DNA of 33,961 nt from Acidobacteriota bacterium (GCA_016178155.1 JACOTZ010000193.1:1-33961); one strand, 5' to 3'; positions 8,725-15,872 are shown, counted from the first letter of the stretch. Program-made: numbers and translations. The notes: generated by a model from the letters alone, not told the origin.

Positions 8725-8763
8725 AAAAAAGAAAGCCCGGGGTCCGGAGGGCGGAACCCGGGC
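8725..8763 (-). terminator. Rho-independent terminator of the metalloprotease gene
   Basis: Read leftward, a GC-rich hairpin (GCCCGGG at 8763-8757 pairing with CCCGGGC at 8741-8735, extended by an inner TCCG/CGGA pair) is followed at once by TTTCTTTTTT (8734-8725). It lies about 40 bases past the TGA of the protease gene. It has no T-run on the other side, so it is not an obvious terminator for rsmD. Confidence 0.85.
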
Positions 8764-8799
8764 GAACGGCTCAATGGCCGGCACGGAGGCGGTGTCAGG

Positions 8800-10878
8800 T
8801 CATTTGACGCCTGACTGGCTGACCAAAAAATACGTGTTGGCGATGCGCACTACCCCGATGCGCGCACCCCCGGTCGTGTTCGGAGCTACAGTGAGCTGAA
8901 CCGTTGCCGATCCCATGTTTGACCGGGGTGAGGTGACGGTCATCCACGAGGTCAGGCTGAACGCATCCCAGCGGCAGCCGCTGCTTGCGGTCACGCTCAG
9001 GCTGATCGTGCCGCCCGCCTTGTACAGATAGCTGTACCTGCTCGAAAGCGTGAACGTGCCCGGGGCGAAGTTCGCCTGTACCGCGGAGGGCTGGGTCATC
9101 GACAGTTGCACCTGGCTTGCCGTGGAGAGCAGGTTGGTCCAGGATGTGAAACAGTACCCCGAATTAGGCGCGGCCCTGAGCGTCACAAGGGTGTTCTGCG
9201 CGTAGTAGCCGTCGGCGGAAGCCGGCGAGATGGAGACTGCGCCCGTGCCGCTCGGGTAGACACTGGCGCCGAGCCAGAAGAAGCGCAGGTAGTCCGCATT
9301 CAGCGTCACCGGACTCAGCCCGGCGGTGACCGTATGGGTCAGCCCGCCGCCGTCACTCCAGCGGTAGAACCGGTCGCGCGTTCCCGCCGAGATCTCTTCA
9401 TATGGAGCCGACACCGTGTGCACCGAGCCGGGAGCCCACTGCAGCGCGTAAGGCGTGAATGCCTCCACGCCGTCAGACTTCACCTTTTTTCCTTTCGGGT
9501 GCGAGGAAACGGTGGTCGTGGTCGTAGTCGTCGTAGTGGTTGTCGTGGTCGTGGTCGTGGTCGTGGTGCTGCCGCTCGATGCGCCATACATGGCTCTCAC
9601 GCCGGCGATGTCTGCCGCGGAGAGGCCGCTACGCTGGCCGATGTAAATGCCCGAGGGGATCGTCTGAATGGTGGGCAGACCGTTGGCCGAGAAGGCATAG
9701 GCCGAATAGTGCATGATGGACCCGTAATCGTAGGTGCCCAAGTCATCCCCGTTCGTGATGTTCTGCCAGAAGTTATATTCATAGCCCGGCCGGATGTTTC
9801 CCCAGTTGATCTTCACGTGTGTATCGCGATCCTCGCGGCCCTGCTCATGCCACAATCCGATCGCGTGGCCGATTTCGTGGATCACATTGCCAGTGCCGCA
9901 GTAGTCGCCGAGAAAAACGTATTGCGAATAACCGGTCATGCCGACAGAAGACGAGCAGTTCGACGCGCTGAAGGAACGGTAGAAGAGCACGTAGGCGCGT
10001 TCGTTTGTGCGCGGCACCATGCGGATGACGCCCGACAGCTTGCTGTTCCAATGATCGATCGCGCCGGTCACGCGCGCGGGGTTCGGCACGTCGGAATTGA
10101 TCACGTAGGGGACCACGCCGCCCGCCCAGCGATACTGCGTGCCGGTAATCGCCAGGCTCTGCTTGGCGCCGTTTTTCGCGCTTTCCAGCTCGGCGGGCAG
10201 CAACTCGTCAGCCTTGCCCAGGATAATGTCGCCTTCAAACACCGCGAGCCCCTCCCGGACCGTGTGCGCAAGGGCGACACCGCGGAATTCCGAGGTGCGA
10301 ACCTCGGGCTCCTCAGAGTCCTTGCGATCCTGCAGCTCGCCGAACTCCGCCAGGGCCGTGGCATCCAGACTGTCGATTCCAGTCACCCGGAAAGGCAGGT
10401 CCGCGGGCATCTCACCCGTGACCTGCAGCTCGACCACGGCTTCGCCGCCGGGCAGAGCATGAGTCCAGAACTCGCCGGAATCGAGCGGCCCGGCGGTTTC
10501 GAAAGGACCGTATACCCGTTTGCTCTCATCACCCGCGCTGTACACGAACACGCGCGCGCCCGCGGGCAGCCGGAAACCTTCGAAGTGCAACCGCAGGCCT
10601 GCGCTATCCGCCGCCGCGAATCGCAGCACAAGGATGCGTGTCCCGTCCGGGGCGGTCTCGAATTCCGGCAGCGCGTTGACGTCGAGCTGTTCCAGCCGCT
10701 CCAGGCGCCCCGCGTAATCTCGAATCTCGTCGGGAGCGTCGGCGGCTTCCGTCCCGCGGAACAAAGGTGCGCGGCTCAGTAACCCGAGCTCGCCCCCGAG
10801 CGGAGCAGGCTCGGCTCCGAACGCACACTCAGCCGCAAGTGCCACGGCGATGATAGCGAAGTATGAAGGTACTCTCAT
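8800..10878 (-). CDS. Secreted astacin-like (M12A) metalloprotease with poly-Thr linker and BACON-like domain
   Basis: The 692-residue protein has a signal peptide (MRVPSYFAIIAVALAAECAFGA), an N-terminal region of about 300 residues that may be a propeptide, and an astacin domain. The zinc motif HEIGHAIGLWHEQ is at 334-346, with R348 continuing the family signature, and the Met-turn SIMHY is at 387-391. A run of 19 threonines (438-456) links it to an InlB-repeat-like segment and a C-terminal BACON-like domain (SGCRWDAFSLTSWMTV). It is predicted to be an extracellular endopeptidase whose C-terminal domains bind surfaces or glycans. The ATG at 10878 is chosen over upstream in-frame codons because GAGGAG lies seven bases before it and the signal peptide starts there. 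A strong terminator follows. Confidence 0.93.
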   Translation of the reverse strand: MRVPSYFAIIAVALAAECAFGAEPAPLGGELGLLSRAPLFRGTEAADAPDEIRDYAGRLERLEQLDVNALPEFETAPDGTRILVLRFAAADSAGLRLHFEGFRLPAGARVFVYSAGDESKRVYGPFETAGPLDSGEFWTHALPGGEAVVELQVTGEMPADLPFRVTGIDSLDATALAEFGELQDRKDSEEPEVRTSEFRGVALAHTVREGLAVFEGDIILGKADELLPAELESAKNGAKQSLAITGTQYRWAGGVVPYVINSDVPNPARVTGAIDHWNSKLSGVIRMVPRTNERAYVLFYRSFSASNCSSSVGMTGYSQYVFLGDYCGTGNVIHEIGHAIGLWHEQGREDRDTHVKINWGNIRPGYEYNFWQNITNGDDLGTYDYGSIMHYSAYAFSANGLPTIQTIPSGIYIGQRSGLSAADIAGVRAMYGASSGSTTTTTTTTTTTTTTTTTTTVSSHPKGKKVKSDGVEAFTPYALQWAPGSVHTVSAPYEEISAGTRDRFYRWSDGGGLTHTVTAGLSPVTLNADYLRFFWLGASVYPSGTGAVSISPASADGYYAQNTLVTLRAAPNSGYCFTSWTNLLSTASQVQLSMTQPSAVQANFAPGTFTLSSRYSYLYKAGGTISLSVTASSGCRWDAFSLTSWMTVTSPRSNMGSATVQLTVAPNTTGGARIGVVRIANTYFLVSQSGVK
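9511..9567 (-). repeat. Threonine-codon microsatellite (19 ACN codons)
   Basis: Nineteen consecutive ACN codons, mostly alternating ACC and ACG with two ACT and one ACA, encode the linker between the astacin domain and the C-terminal domains. Because the unit is hexanucleotide, slippage would change linker length in steps of two residues without breaking the frame. Confidence 0.9.
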
Positions 10879-11519
10879 CCGATCACTCCTCATTCCTACA
10901 CGGGCATCACGCTCACGGCAGACTGCAAAAACGCCTAGACCTTGCCTGTGCCGTACTAGTAGAGGAATCGAACGCAGTACCGAAGTTTTATATCCCCCAG
11001 CCAAGGGAAAGCTGAGGAGGCATTAGACGGGGAGCTTAACCACGTTTGCAGGCGAAGGATGATGCGGTAAAGCCTTAGCCTCGAGCCGCGAGGTTCACCC
11101 GGGAAGAGTCTAGGGATGCACGTTCGGAACTAAGCTTTTCCAGCCACACGGTCTTCAGGTCGTGCTCCATGCAGGGGCATTGCGTTTTCCTTCCGCCATG
11201 CAGCGGCTGCCGGACATGGTTCCCCATTGGGCTACGATGAAGTCCTTACCTGTGACCCAGGCCGTACCTATGCGCGGCACCTTTGCGTATTAGCAGCTAG
11301 CCCGAAGTGACGTAGCTCGTGGTCCATGTGGGCTCCAGTCGGACAGCCCACGCACGCCGCTCAAAACCAGCCCGAAATTTACCCGGCGCTCGTGGCGGCC
11401 ACTCGGGCAGCGGTGCCCGCACGAGTACTGCCGGTTCAGACGGCGGATGTATGACTACAGGTGCGCTGGTGTGCGTCTGCCGCAAACCAGACCAGCAGAC
11501 CGTTGCGCGGCGCCGCCCG
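10879..11519. other. 641-bp stretch with no recognised gene
   Basis: This is the longest gene-free stretch in the window, between the start of the metalloprotease gene and the end of the DUF4242 gene. It must hold the protease promoter. Near the protease it carries GAGGAG (ribosome binding site) and, on the minus strand at 11022-11028, GTCTAAT preceded 15 bases upstream by an AAC triad. That is a weak ECF-type promoter candidate with non-ideal spacing. The middle holds an uninterrupted 50-codon minus-strand frame (11075-11227). No tRNA, riboswitch or other known RNA could be recognised, and no transposase remnant was seen. Confidence 0.6.
11075..11227 (-). CDS. Possible 50-residue protein of unknown function
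   Basis: An ATG-to-TAA frame of 51 codons lies inside the gene-free stretch upstream of the metalloprotease. The product is basic and cysteine-containing (CPC near residue 17-19), with a central amphipathic stretch DLKTVWLEKLSSE. About two thirds of third codon positions are G or C, lower than in neighbouring real genes. No convincing ribosome binding site precedes the ATG. A second in-frame ATG at residue 20 is preceded by GGAAGG, but at an unfavourable distance. It matches no family known to me. It could equally be part of a structured RNA or a decayed element; treat as tentative. Confidence 0.22.
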   Translation of the reverse strand: MGNHVRQPLHGGRKTQCPCMEHDLKTVWLEKLSSERASLDSSRVNLAARG

Positions 11520-11822
11520 TCAGGCCCGGCCCGACCGCGCCGCCTCTCCACCTTCTGCGGTCGTCGGATCAATCTTGGTCCTGACCTGAGAGATCCGATT
11601 CGCGGGGAACCCGCCGCCGGCAGCGTGCTCGCGAATGAGCTTCTCATCCGGTGCGATGTAAACACAATAGATCTTGTCGTCGGTCACGTAGCTCTCCACC
11701 CATTGGATCGCGGGTCCGAGCCGTTTGAGCACGTCGCAGGACTTTTGTGAGATCGCAACCAGCTCCGCGGGCGTGAGTTTGCCCGCGCCCGGAATCTCTC
11801 GCTCAATAACGTACCGTGGCAT
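11520..11822 (-). CDS. DUF4242 (SCO4226-like) small protein
   Basis: This 100-residue protein begins MPRYVIEREIPGAGKL and contains QKSCDVLKRLGP, IQWVESYVTDDKIYCVY and FPANRISQVRT, the recurrent blocks of the DUF4242 family. The Streptomyces relative SCO4226 is a ferredoxin-fold nickel-binding protein, and the family is often annotated as nickel-binding; the physiological role is unknown. Two cysteines are present at about 29 and 53. The ATG at 11822 has a strong GGGGGAGGG just upstream, so the start is secure. The last 12 or so residues are Ala/Gly/Arg rich and probably disordered. A Cas2/SinR-like gene lies upstream on the same strand, 87 bases away. Confidence 0.87.
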   Translation of the reverse strand: MPRYVIEREIPGAGKLTPAELVAISQKSCDVLKRLGPAIQWVESYVTDDKIYCVYIAPDEKLIREHAAGGGFPANRISQVRTKIDPTTAEGGEAARSGRA

Positions 11823-11851
11823 CTTCCCTCCCCCTGTGCACCGCGGAAAAA

Positions 11852-11857
11852 AGAATA
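11852..11857 (-). promoter_or_regulatory. -10-like TATTCT for the DUF4242 gene
   Basis: The hexamer lies 29 bases before the ATG, leaving room for the visible GGAGG ribosome binding site in a conventional leader. No -35 box was identified. Confidence 0.3.
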
Positions 11858-11909
11858 GCAGGCGGAGCGGCCGCCCCGCAACACGGCTGTGGGCCGGCGG
11901 CCGTGATGC

Positions 11910-12167
11910 TCAGAGCTCGGCGAGATTGCGGCGAGCGCGGCGGCTCGCCCGCTCTTCACCCACCTCCACCACGACGATGCCGTCGCGGTCGTCGAGGAAA
12001 GATCTCAGCTCGTCGCGCAGATGCGCCGCCGATTCCTTGCTTCGCATCGCCCACTGGTCATCGAGCACCTGGACCGCTCCCAGAGTTCGCAATCTCTCTT
12101 TGAGCGAGTCGTAACCGCCGCCCGAAAACCGCAGGTCACAAGTGATCAGATACAGCTTCAGGGACAT
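11910..12167 (-). CDS. Stand-alone Cas2/SinR-like small protein
   Basis: The 85-residue product has the ferredoxin-like pattern of the Cas2/VapD/SinR group. A first strand ends in an aspartate (LKLYLITCDLR), then helix YDSLKERLRTLG, strand VQVLDDQWAMRS, helix AAHLRDELRSFL and strand DGIVVVEVG. Cas2 of adaptation complexes shares the first-strand aspartate, but no cas1, repeat array or other cas gene is present. The better comparison is with the free-standing SinR-family proteins of unknown function, some suspected of nuclease or toxin activity. The start at 12167 is chosen because TACAAT ends six bases before it and no Shine-Dalgarno is present, so the mRNA may be leaderless. It is divergent from the outer-membrane barrel gene. 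Confidence 0.72.
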   Translation of the reverse strand: MSLKLYLITCDLRFSGGGYDSLKERLRTLGAVQVLDDQWAMRSKESAAHLRDELRSFLDDRDGIVVVEVGEERASRRARRNLAEL

Positions 12168-12173
12168 CACTTG

Positions 12174-12179
12174 ATTGTA
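12174..12179 (-). promoter_or_regulatory. -10-like TACAAT for the Cas2/SinR-like gene
   Basis: The hexamer ends six bases before the ATG at 12167, the distance expected if transcription starts on the A of the ATG. No -35 box is seen. Confidence 0.45.
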
Positions 12180-12216
12180 CCCAGGTGGGCGAACAAAAGA
12201 CGAAGACCACACCGCC

Positions 12217-12235
12217 GGGCGCCACTCAGGCGCCC
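12217..12235. promoter_or_regulatory. Perfect hairpin in divergent intergenic region
   Basis: GGGCGCC and GGCGCCC flank a five-base loop (ACTCA). The repeat sits between the divergent Cas2/SinR-like and outer-membrane barrel genes, about 40 bases before the barrel ATG. It could be an operator or a leader stem-loop. No T-run follows it in either direction. Confidence 0.4.
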
Positions 12236-12275
12236 ACTGCTGGAACGTACAGGCCGAGCGCTGCGTCACGGGGGC

Positions 12276-12899
12276 ATGAGGCGATTCTTCGCTGTCGCGC
12301 TGCTCGCTGCTCCAGCGCTGGCGGCGGATTTCCACAGGCATAACTTCTGGGTTGATCTCGGCGGCGCCCGGCCAGGCGGCGATCTGAAGCCAGTATTCTC
12401 CGACAGTTTCGTCCTGGGCTTTGGCTACGGCTACCGTTTGCACGAGTACTTCCAGGCGGAGGCGGGCCTGGATACGGTATTCGGTGCAGCCGGAGTGCGC
12501 GAGTTCCTGCCCAGCTTTGTCGGCGACCTGCGGATCCGCGACTATCAGTGGCTGCTGCCCATGGGCGGCCGTGTCATCGTACCGCTTGGCAGCGAGCGCG
12601 TCCTGTTCTCCGCGGGCGGCGGCGGAGTCTACATGCGCTACGGCGAGCGGCTGCGGCAACCTTTCCAGTACTCGACCATCCGGTTCGAATGCCCGGTCTG
12701 TCTGTCGCGCGATGGCTGGGGCTACTACGGCCTGGTGGGGGCAAACGTCGCGCTCGACCGGGCGGCGCATTTCCGCGTGGGTGTCACGTCGCGTGTCTAC
12801 CGGGGCAAGACGGACGGGGAACCGCTCGGGGCGCTCCCGGCTGTGCGAACGCGGGATCGCTGGGTAAACGTGGCGGGAGAGTTCGCCGTCAGCTTCTAA
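12276..12899 (+). CDS. Outer-membrane beta-barrel protein with CPxC loop
   Basis: This 207-residue protein has a clear signal peptide (MRRFFAVALLAAPALAA) followed by alternating hydrophobic and glycine/aromatic-rich strands ending in a C-terminal phenylalanine (EFAVSF), the classic signal for Bam-dependent outer-membrane insertion. The size fits an eight-stranded OmpA/OmpX-like barrel. A CPVC pair at residues 139-142, in FECPVCLSRDGWG, could form a disulfide in an external loop. The start is the ATG at 12276, preceded closely by a G-run; the frame is open far upstream but the signal peptide fixes the start. It converges on the pilin-like gene with a 28-base gap. The function within the barrel class is unknown. 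Confidence 0.8.
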   Translation: MRRFFAVALLAAPALAADFHRHNFWVDLGGARPGGDLKPVFSDSFVLGFGYGYRLHEYFQAEAGLDTVFGAAGVREFLPSFVGDLRIRDYQWLLPMGGRVIVPLGSERVLFSAGGGGVYMRYGERLRQPFQYSTIRFECPVCLSRDGWGYYGLVGANVALDRAAHFRVGVTSRVYRGKTDGEPLGALPAVRTRDRWVNVAGEFAVSF

Positions 12900-12927
12900 G
12901 CTGCGGAGCGCGCGAGAAATCCGTGTG

Positions 12928-13410
12928 CTACCGGATCTCCGGGCTGGTAGCCGTGGCCGGCTCCGGACCCCAGTTCTGCCGGATGACGAGCGTCTGGTCC
13001 GAATAGAACGTCCGCCGTCCCGAGCTGCCGAAAGCCTCGGGATTCGCATTGATCACATAGCCGATCGGCGTGCCCTGGAGCTGGAAGACGAAGCCGGTCT
13101 TCTTGCCCGCCGCCATATCGCCCGGGATCAGGTCGGCGGCGTTTGGCCCCGCGTTGCCGCCCGCGGGCGGACCGAGCTCGGCCAGGGAGGTGGCGTAGCG
13201 GCCGAACTGCGAGTAGTATTGTGTCTCGGCGGTGTGGATGGTCCCGATCTGCCGGATCGCCGCCGTTTCCTGGGACAGCATCCGGTTCTGGTTCAGCTTG
13301 GGGACGGCGATCGCCGCCAGGATCAGGATGATGGCGACGACGATCAGCAGCTCAATCAATGAGAAGCCGCGCTGTCGGGACGTACGGAGGCGATTCATGG
13401 TGTCTACCAT
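12928..13410 (-). CDS. Type IV pilin / type II secretion pseudopilin-like protein
   Basis: The product (160 residues from the ATG at 13410, 156 from the ATG at 13398) starts with a short basic leader and the prepilin peptidase site RG-FSLIELL. The hydrophobic N-terminal helix IVVAIILILAAIAVP follows, with the conserved glutamate five residues after cleavage. The C-terminal part carries no cysteines but is rich in Gly, Pro and Asn. Single pilin-like genes like this encode a major or minor pilin or a pseudopilin; no assembly genes (pilB, pilC, pilQ) are in the window. Neither start has a good ribosome binding site; CATGAT lies five bases before the ATG at 13410. It converges on the outer-membrane barrel gene. 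Confidence 0.88.
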   Translation of the reverse strand: MVDTMNRLRTSRQRGFSLIELLIVVAIILILAAIAVPKLNQNRMLSQETAAIRQIGTIHTAETQYYSQFGRYATSLAELGPPAGGNAGPNAADLIPGDMAAGKKTGFVFQLQGTPIGYVINANPEAFGSSGRRTFYSDQTLVIRQNWGPEPATATSPEIR

Positions 13411-13599
13411 CTCTTATCATGACGCACGGCGCGGCCGCGTCGTTTAGAGCGGCGTACAGCTTTCCCGCTCCCGGTGCGACGCACAGACCCGATCGCAACC
13501 GTCAGACGCGTCCGCAACGCCTGAAGCCTGGATGGCGACCAGGCCCAGGCGGCGGTTGCGGCGGTGTAGGCGCCGGCGGCAAATCACGTTGAGCACGGC

Positions 13600-13797
13600 C
13601 TACCGCCGCATCCGGGCGCTCCATCGCAGAAAGCGCCGCAAATCGCTGCGGTTGCGCCAGACGAACCGCCAGAAATCGCGGGCCCCGATGGAATCAGCGT
13701 GCAGGCCGGAGTAGGTCTCGATGCGCCAGAGCAGGTAGGGACTCCGCCAGGGATGCAGCCGGTAGCCTCGCGTTGCCTGCCAGAGAAAGCGGAGCAT
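13600..13797 (-). CDS. Trp/Arg-rich conserved small hypothetical protein
   Basis: This 65-residue protein (MLRFLWQATRGYRLHPWRSP...) is strongly basic and unusually rich in tryptophan (six) and arginine, with two similar aromatic-basic stretches (RFLWQATRGYRL and DFWRFVWRNRSDLRRFLRW). I recall similar short proteins being common in Acidobacteria, but no function is known. Such composition suits binding to nucleic acid or to the membrane surface. The ATG at 13797 is chosen; a TTG at 13806 would add three residues. No clear ribosome binding site is seen. It sits alone between the VWA operon and the pilin gene, all on the minus strand. The low stop frequency of GC-rich DNA makes short frames common, but the patterned composition argues for a real gene. 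Confidence 0.55.
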   Translation of the reverse strand: MLRFLWQATRGYRLHPWRSPYLLWRIETYSGLHADSIGARDFWRFVWRNRSDLRRFLRWSARMRR

Positions 13798-13916
13798 CGG
13801 GTTCAAGCCGCACGCGGGGCATTTAACGGCCGGCCGAGCGGCATTTCATCGCCGGAACGCCCGAGCCGCCGGCGCGCATCGACCCAACTGCGGGTTCTTC
13901 GAGAGAGACAGGCGCA

Positions 13917-14861
13917 TCATGGACCGGCCGGCGGTGCTGTCTGAACCATAGCTTGGCGCGGATCGGGAGTGGCATAGTAGCCACTGCGAGTCCGCACGGT
14001 CGGCCGGCCGGGCCCATTCACCGTCACCCGCACCCGGCGGAACCTTCCGTCAAGGGTCTGGTTGGTCGGGCTGTACGCGAGGATGTACTGGTTCCGAATC
14101 TCATGCGCGATGCTGAGCGCCATGCGCTCCACCTCGCTCACGTCCTTTGGATAGACCGCGGAGCCGCCGGAGGCCTGTGCCAGCGCGTCCAGGGCGCGCT
14201 TCGCCTTCTTGGCTTCACGGCGGTCCTCTTCACTCAGCAAGCCAATGAGGTACAGAAGCACCTCGCTGTCATGGGCCTTCACCACCAGTTGTTCGAGTGT
14301 GATCGCGCTGGTGTTGTCATTCCCATCCGTGACGACCACCAGGACCTTTTTCTGATGCTTTGCCTTCTGCGCCACGTAATCGATGGTCATGCTGATGGCG
14401 TCCCGCATGGCGGTGCCGCCGCGGGAATCGAGGCGCGTCAGCGCTTCTTCCATCTTCTTGACATCACCGGTGAAGGTTGCGTCCTGAAAGGCTTCGTCAT
14501 TGAAGTTGACAACCGTGACCTCGTCGCGGCGGTTGGAAACCTTGATCGCGGCGAGCGCGGCGGCTTCCACCTTCGACCGCTTGTCGCGCATGCTGCCGCT
14601 GTTGTCCACCACCAGGCCCAGCGACACCGGAACGTCCTCCCGCCGGAACGTCTTGATCGGCTGCTCGATGCCGTCCTCGTATACTTTGAAGGCTTCCCGA
14701 GGCAGCTTGGTCAGCAGCCCCCCGTTCTTATCCACAACGCTGGCGTGCAGCACCACGAGCCGCGTGTCGGCGCGGAAGTTGGGCGTGCTTTCCTGGCTCA
14801 GCAGGGCGCCGGCGGCCAGCGCCGCGGACAGCACCAGGCCGGGCTTATTGCAATGGCGCAT
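13917..14861 (-). CDS. Secreted VWFA-related Acidobacterial protein (second of pair)
   Basis: The 314-residue product has a signal peptide ending near ALAAGALLSQ, then the Acidobacterial VWFA-related arrangement. A short beta domain (VVLHASVVDKNG) is followed by an intact MIDAS metal site D86-x-S88-x-S90 (DNSGSM). The MIDAS threonine lies in RGGTAMRDAI and the aspartate in VVTDGNDN. The C-terminus ends RTRSGYYATP, the usual closing motif of this family. Such proteins are exported metal-dependent adhesive or interaction modules of unknown role. The ATG at 14861 is chosen because the signal peptide starts there; it lies 17 bases inside the upstream VWA gene, so the two are translationally coupled. 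Only a weak GGGA precedes it, consistent with coupling. Confidence 0.88.
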   Translation of the reverse strand: MRHCNKPGLVLSAALAAGALLSQESTPNFRADTRLVVLHASVVDKNGGLLTKLPREAFKVYEDGIEQPIKTFRREDVPVSLGLVVDNSGSMRDKRSKVEAAALAAIKVSNRRDEVTVVNFNDEAFQDATFTGDVKKMEEALTRLDSRGGTAMRDAISMTIDYVAQKAKHQKKVLVVVTDGNDNTSAITLEQLVVKAHDSEVLLYLIGLLSEEDRREAKKAKRALDALAQASGGSAVYPKDVSEVERMALSIAHEIRNQYILAYSPTNQTLDGRFRRVRVTVNGPGRPTVRTRSGYYATPDPRQAMVQTAPPAGP

Positions 14862-15867
14862 AATATCCCAGCCGATGAAACGCCTTGAGCAGCGGGAGCC
14901 CTTTCGGCTGCTGTAACTTGACCTGAACCTTGCGGTATTTCCCATCCTTCACCAGGTTCGTCGGGGTATATCCGAGGACGTACTGGTTGCGCAGCACGAT
15001 GCCGATCTTCGCGGCAACATCCGGCAGCTCGTTCGGGTTCTCCACCGGGAAGTGCCGGCCTCCGGTCTGTTCGGCGATCTCGCTCAGCAGCCCTGGTCCG
15101 GCCAGTTCCTCGGCGGTGCGCCCCCGGCCGGCGAGCGGCTCATAAATCCCGATCGCATAAACTTGGACGTCGGCCTCCCGGATCAGGTTCTTGATTTCGC
15201 TCTCCGTGTAGCGGCTGCTGTTGTCGCCCCCGTCGGAGAGGATCAGGATCGCCTTGCGCGGATTGTGGGCCTTCTTCATCAGGTTCAGCGCCATGTAAAC
15301 GCCATCGAGAAGCGCTGTCTTGCCCTTCGATTGGGTAAAGGTCAAGCGATTCTGAATCTCCTCGGTGTTGGTGGTGAAGGGCACCATCAGTTCCGGTTTG
15401 TCGTTGAACTGGATCAGAAAAAACTCGTCTTCCGGGTTGGCCAGCTTAAAAAACTGCACCGCCGCCTGGCGCGATTTGGACAGTTTGCTTCCCATGCTGC
15501 CGCTGGCGTCAAATACCAACCCCACCGAAAGCGGCGCGTCTTCGCTCGAGAAGTAGCCGATGGTCTGCTCGGCCTTGTCCTCGAACAGCTTGAAGTGCTC
15601 CTTGTCGAGCCCGGTGACGAAGCGGTTGAGAGGATCGGTGACGGTAACGTTGATGAGCACAACCGTCGTGTCGACGCGCAGGCTGGGCTCGCGGCTGGTA
15701 CGCGATTCGGGGGTGGGGCGGACGCGCGGCTCGATGGAAACGCGCGGCTCAGGAGACAGCGCGGCGGCTTTTGCGCTTTCCCGCTCTTCGGCCCGGAGAG
15801 GGAACAACAATACAAATACGGCCGGGAGGCCGTATGCGGCGAACTTCTTATGCCTTTTCACGACCAT
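14845..15867 (-). CDS. Secreted VWFA-related Acidobacterial protein (first of pair)
   Basis: From the ATG at 15867 the product is 340 residues. It has a basic N-region and hydrophobic core (KRHKKFAAYGLPAVFVLLFPLRA), a proline/arginine-rich linker, the beta domain VVLINVTVTDPLN and an intact MIDAS site D120-x-S122-x-S124 (DASGSM). The other MIDAS residues lie in KGKTALLDG and ILSDGGDN, and the C-terminus reads AFHRLGYYAP. It is a paralogue of the downstream gene. The start is uncertain. A TTG at 15993, in frame, sits eight bases after a perfect AGGAGG and would add 42 Arg/Ser/Gly-rich residues before the signal peptide. The ATG itself has no ribosome binding site and is flanked by two hairpins. 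The ATG is kept because the signal peptide begins there and the added codons look non-coding. Confidence 0.85.
   Translation of the reverse strand: MVVKRHKKFAAYGLPAVFVLLFPLRAEERESAKAAALSPEPRVSIEPRVRPTPESRTSREPSLRVDTTVVLINVTVTDPLNRFVTGLDKEHFKLFEDKAEQTIGYFSSEDAPLSVGLVFDASGSMGSKLSKSRQAAVQFFKLANPEDEFFLIQFNDKPELMVPFTTNTEEIQNRLTFTQSKGKTALLDGVYMALNLMKKAHNPRKAILILSDGGDNSSRYTESEIKNLIREADVQVYAIGIYEPLAGRGRTAEELAGPGLLSEIAEQTGGRHFPVENPNELPDVAAKIGIVLRNQYVLGYTPTNLVKDGKYRKVQVKLQQPKGLPLLKAFHRLGYYAPLQ
15816..15835 (-). promoter_or_regulatory. Eight-base hairpin early in the first VWA gene
   Basis: ATACGGCC and GGCCGTAT flank a four-base loop, starting 32 bases after the A of the ATG at 15867 and within the signal-peptide codons. 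It could form in the mRNA and slow initiation or early elongation. Confidence 0.4.
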
Positions 15868-15872
15868 GATCG

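Noticed and set aside
9455-9646. Plus-strand frame with a poly-valine run
   Set aside because: It is the complement of the threonine microsatellite of the metalloprotease gene.
10935-10990. tRNA-like T-loop (GTTCGATTCC) on the minus strand near 10960
   Set aside because: The flanking bases do not pair into a T-arm and no cloverleaf could be drawn.
11297-11665. 122-codon minus-strand frame overlapping the DUF4242 gene
   Set aside because: It overlaps a well-supported gene in another frame and is Pro/Arg-rich without recognisable motifs.
11910-12167. Cas2-like gene as evidence of a CRISPR-Cas system
   Set aside because: No cas1, effector genes or regularly spaced repeats were seen anywhere in the window.
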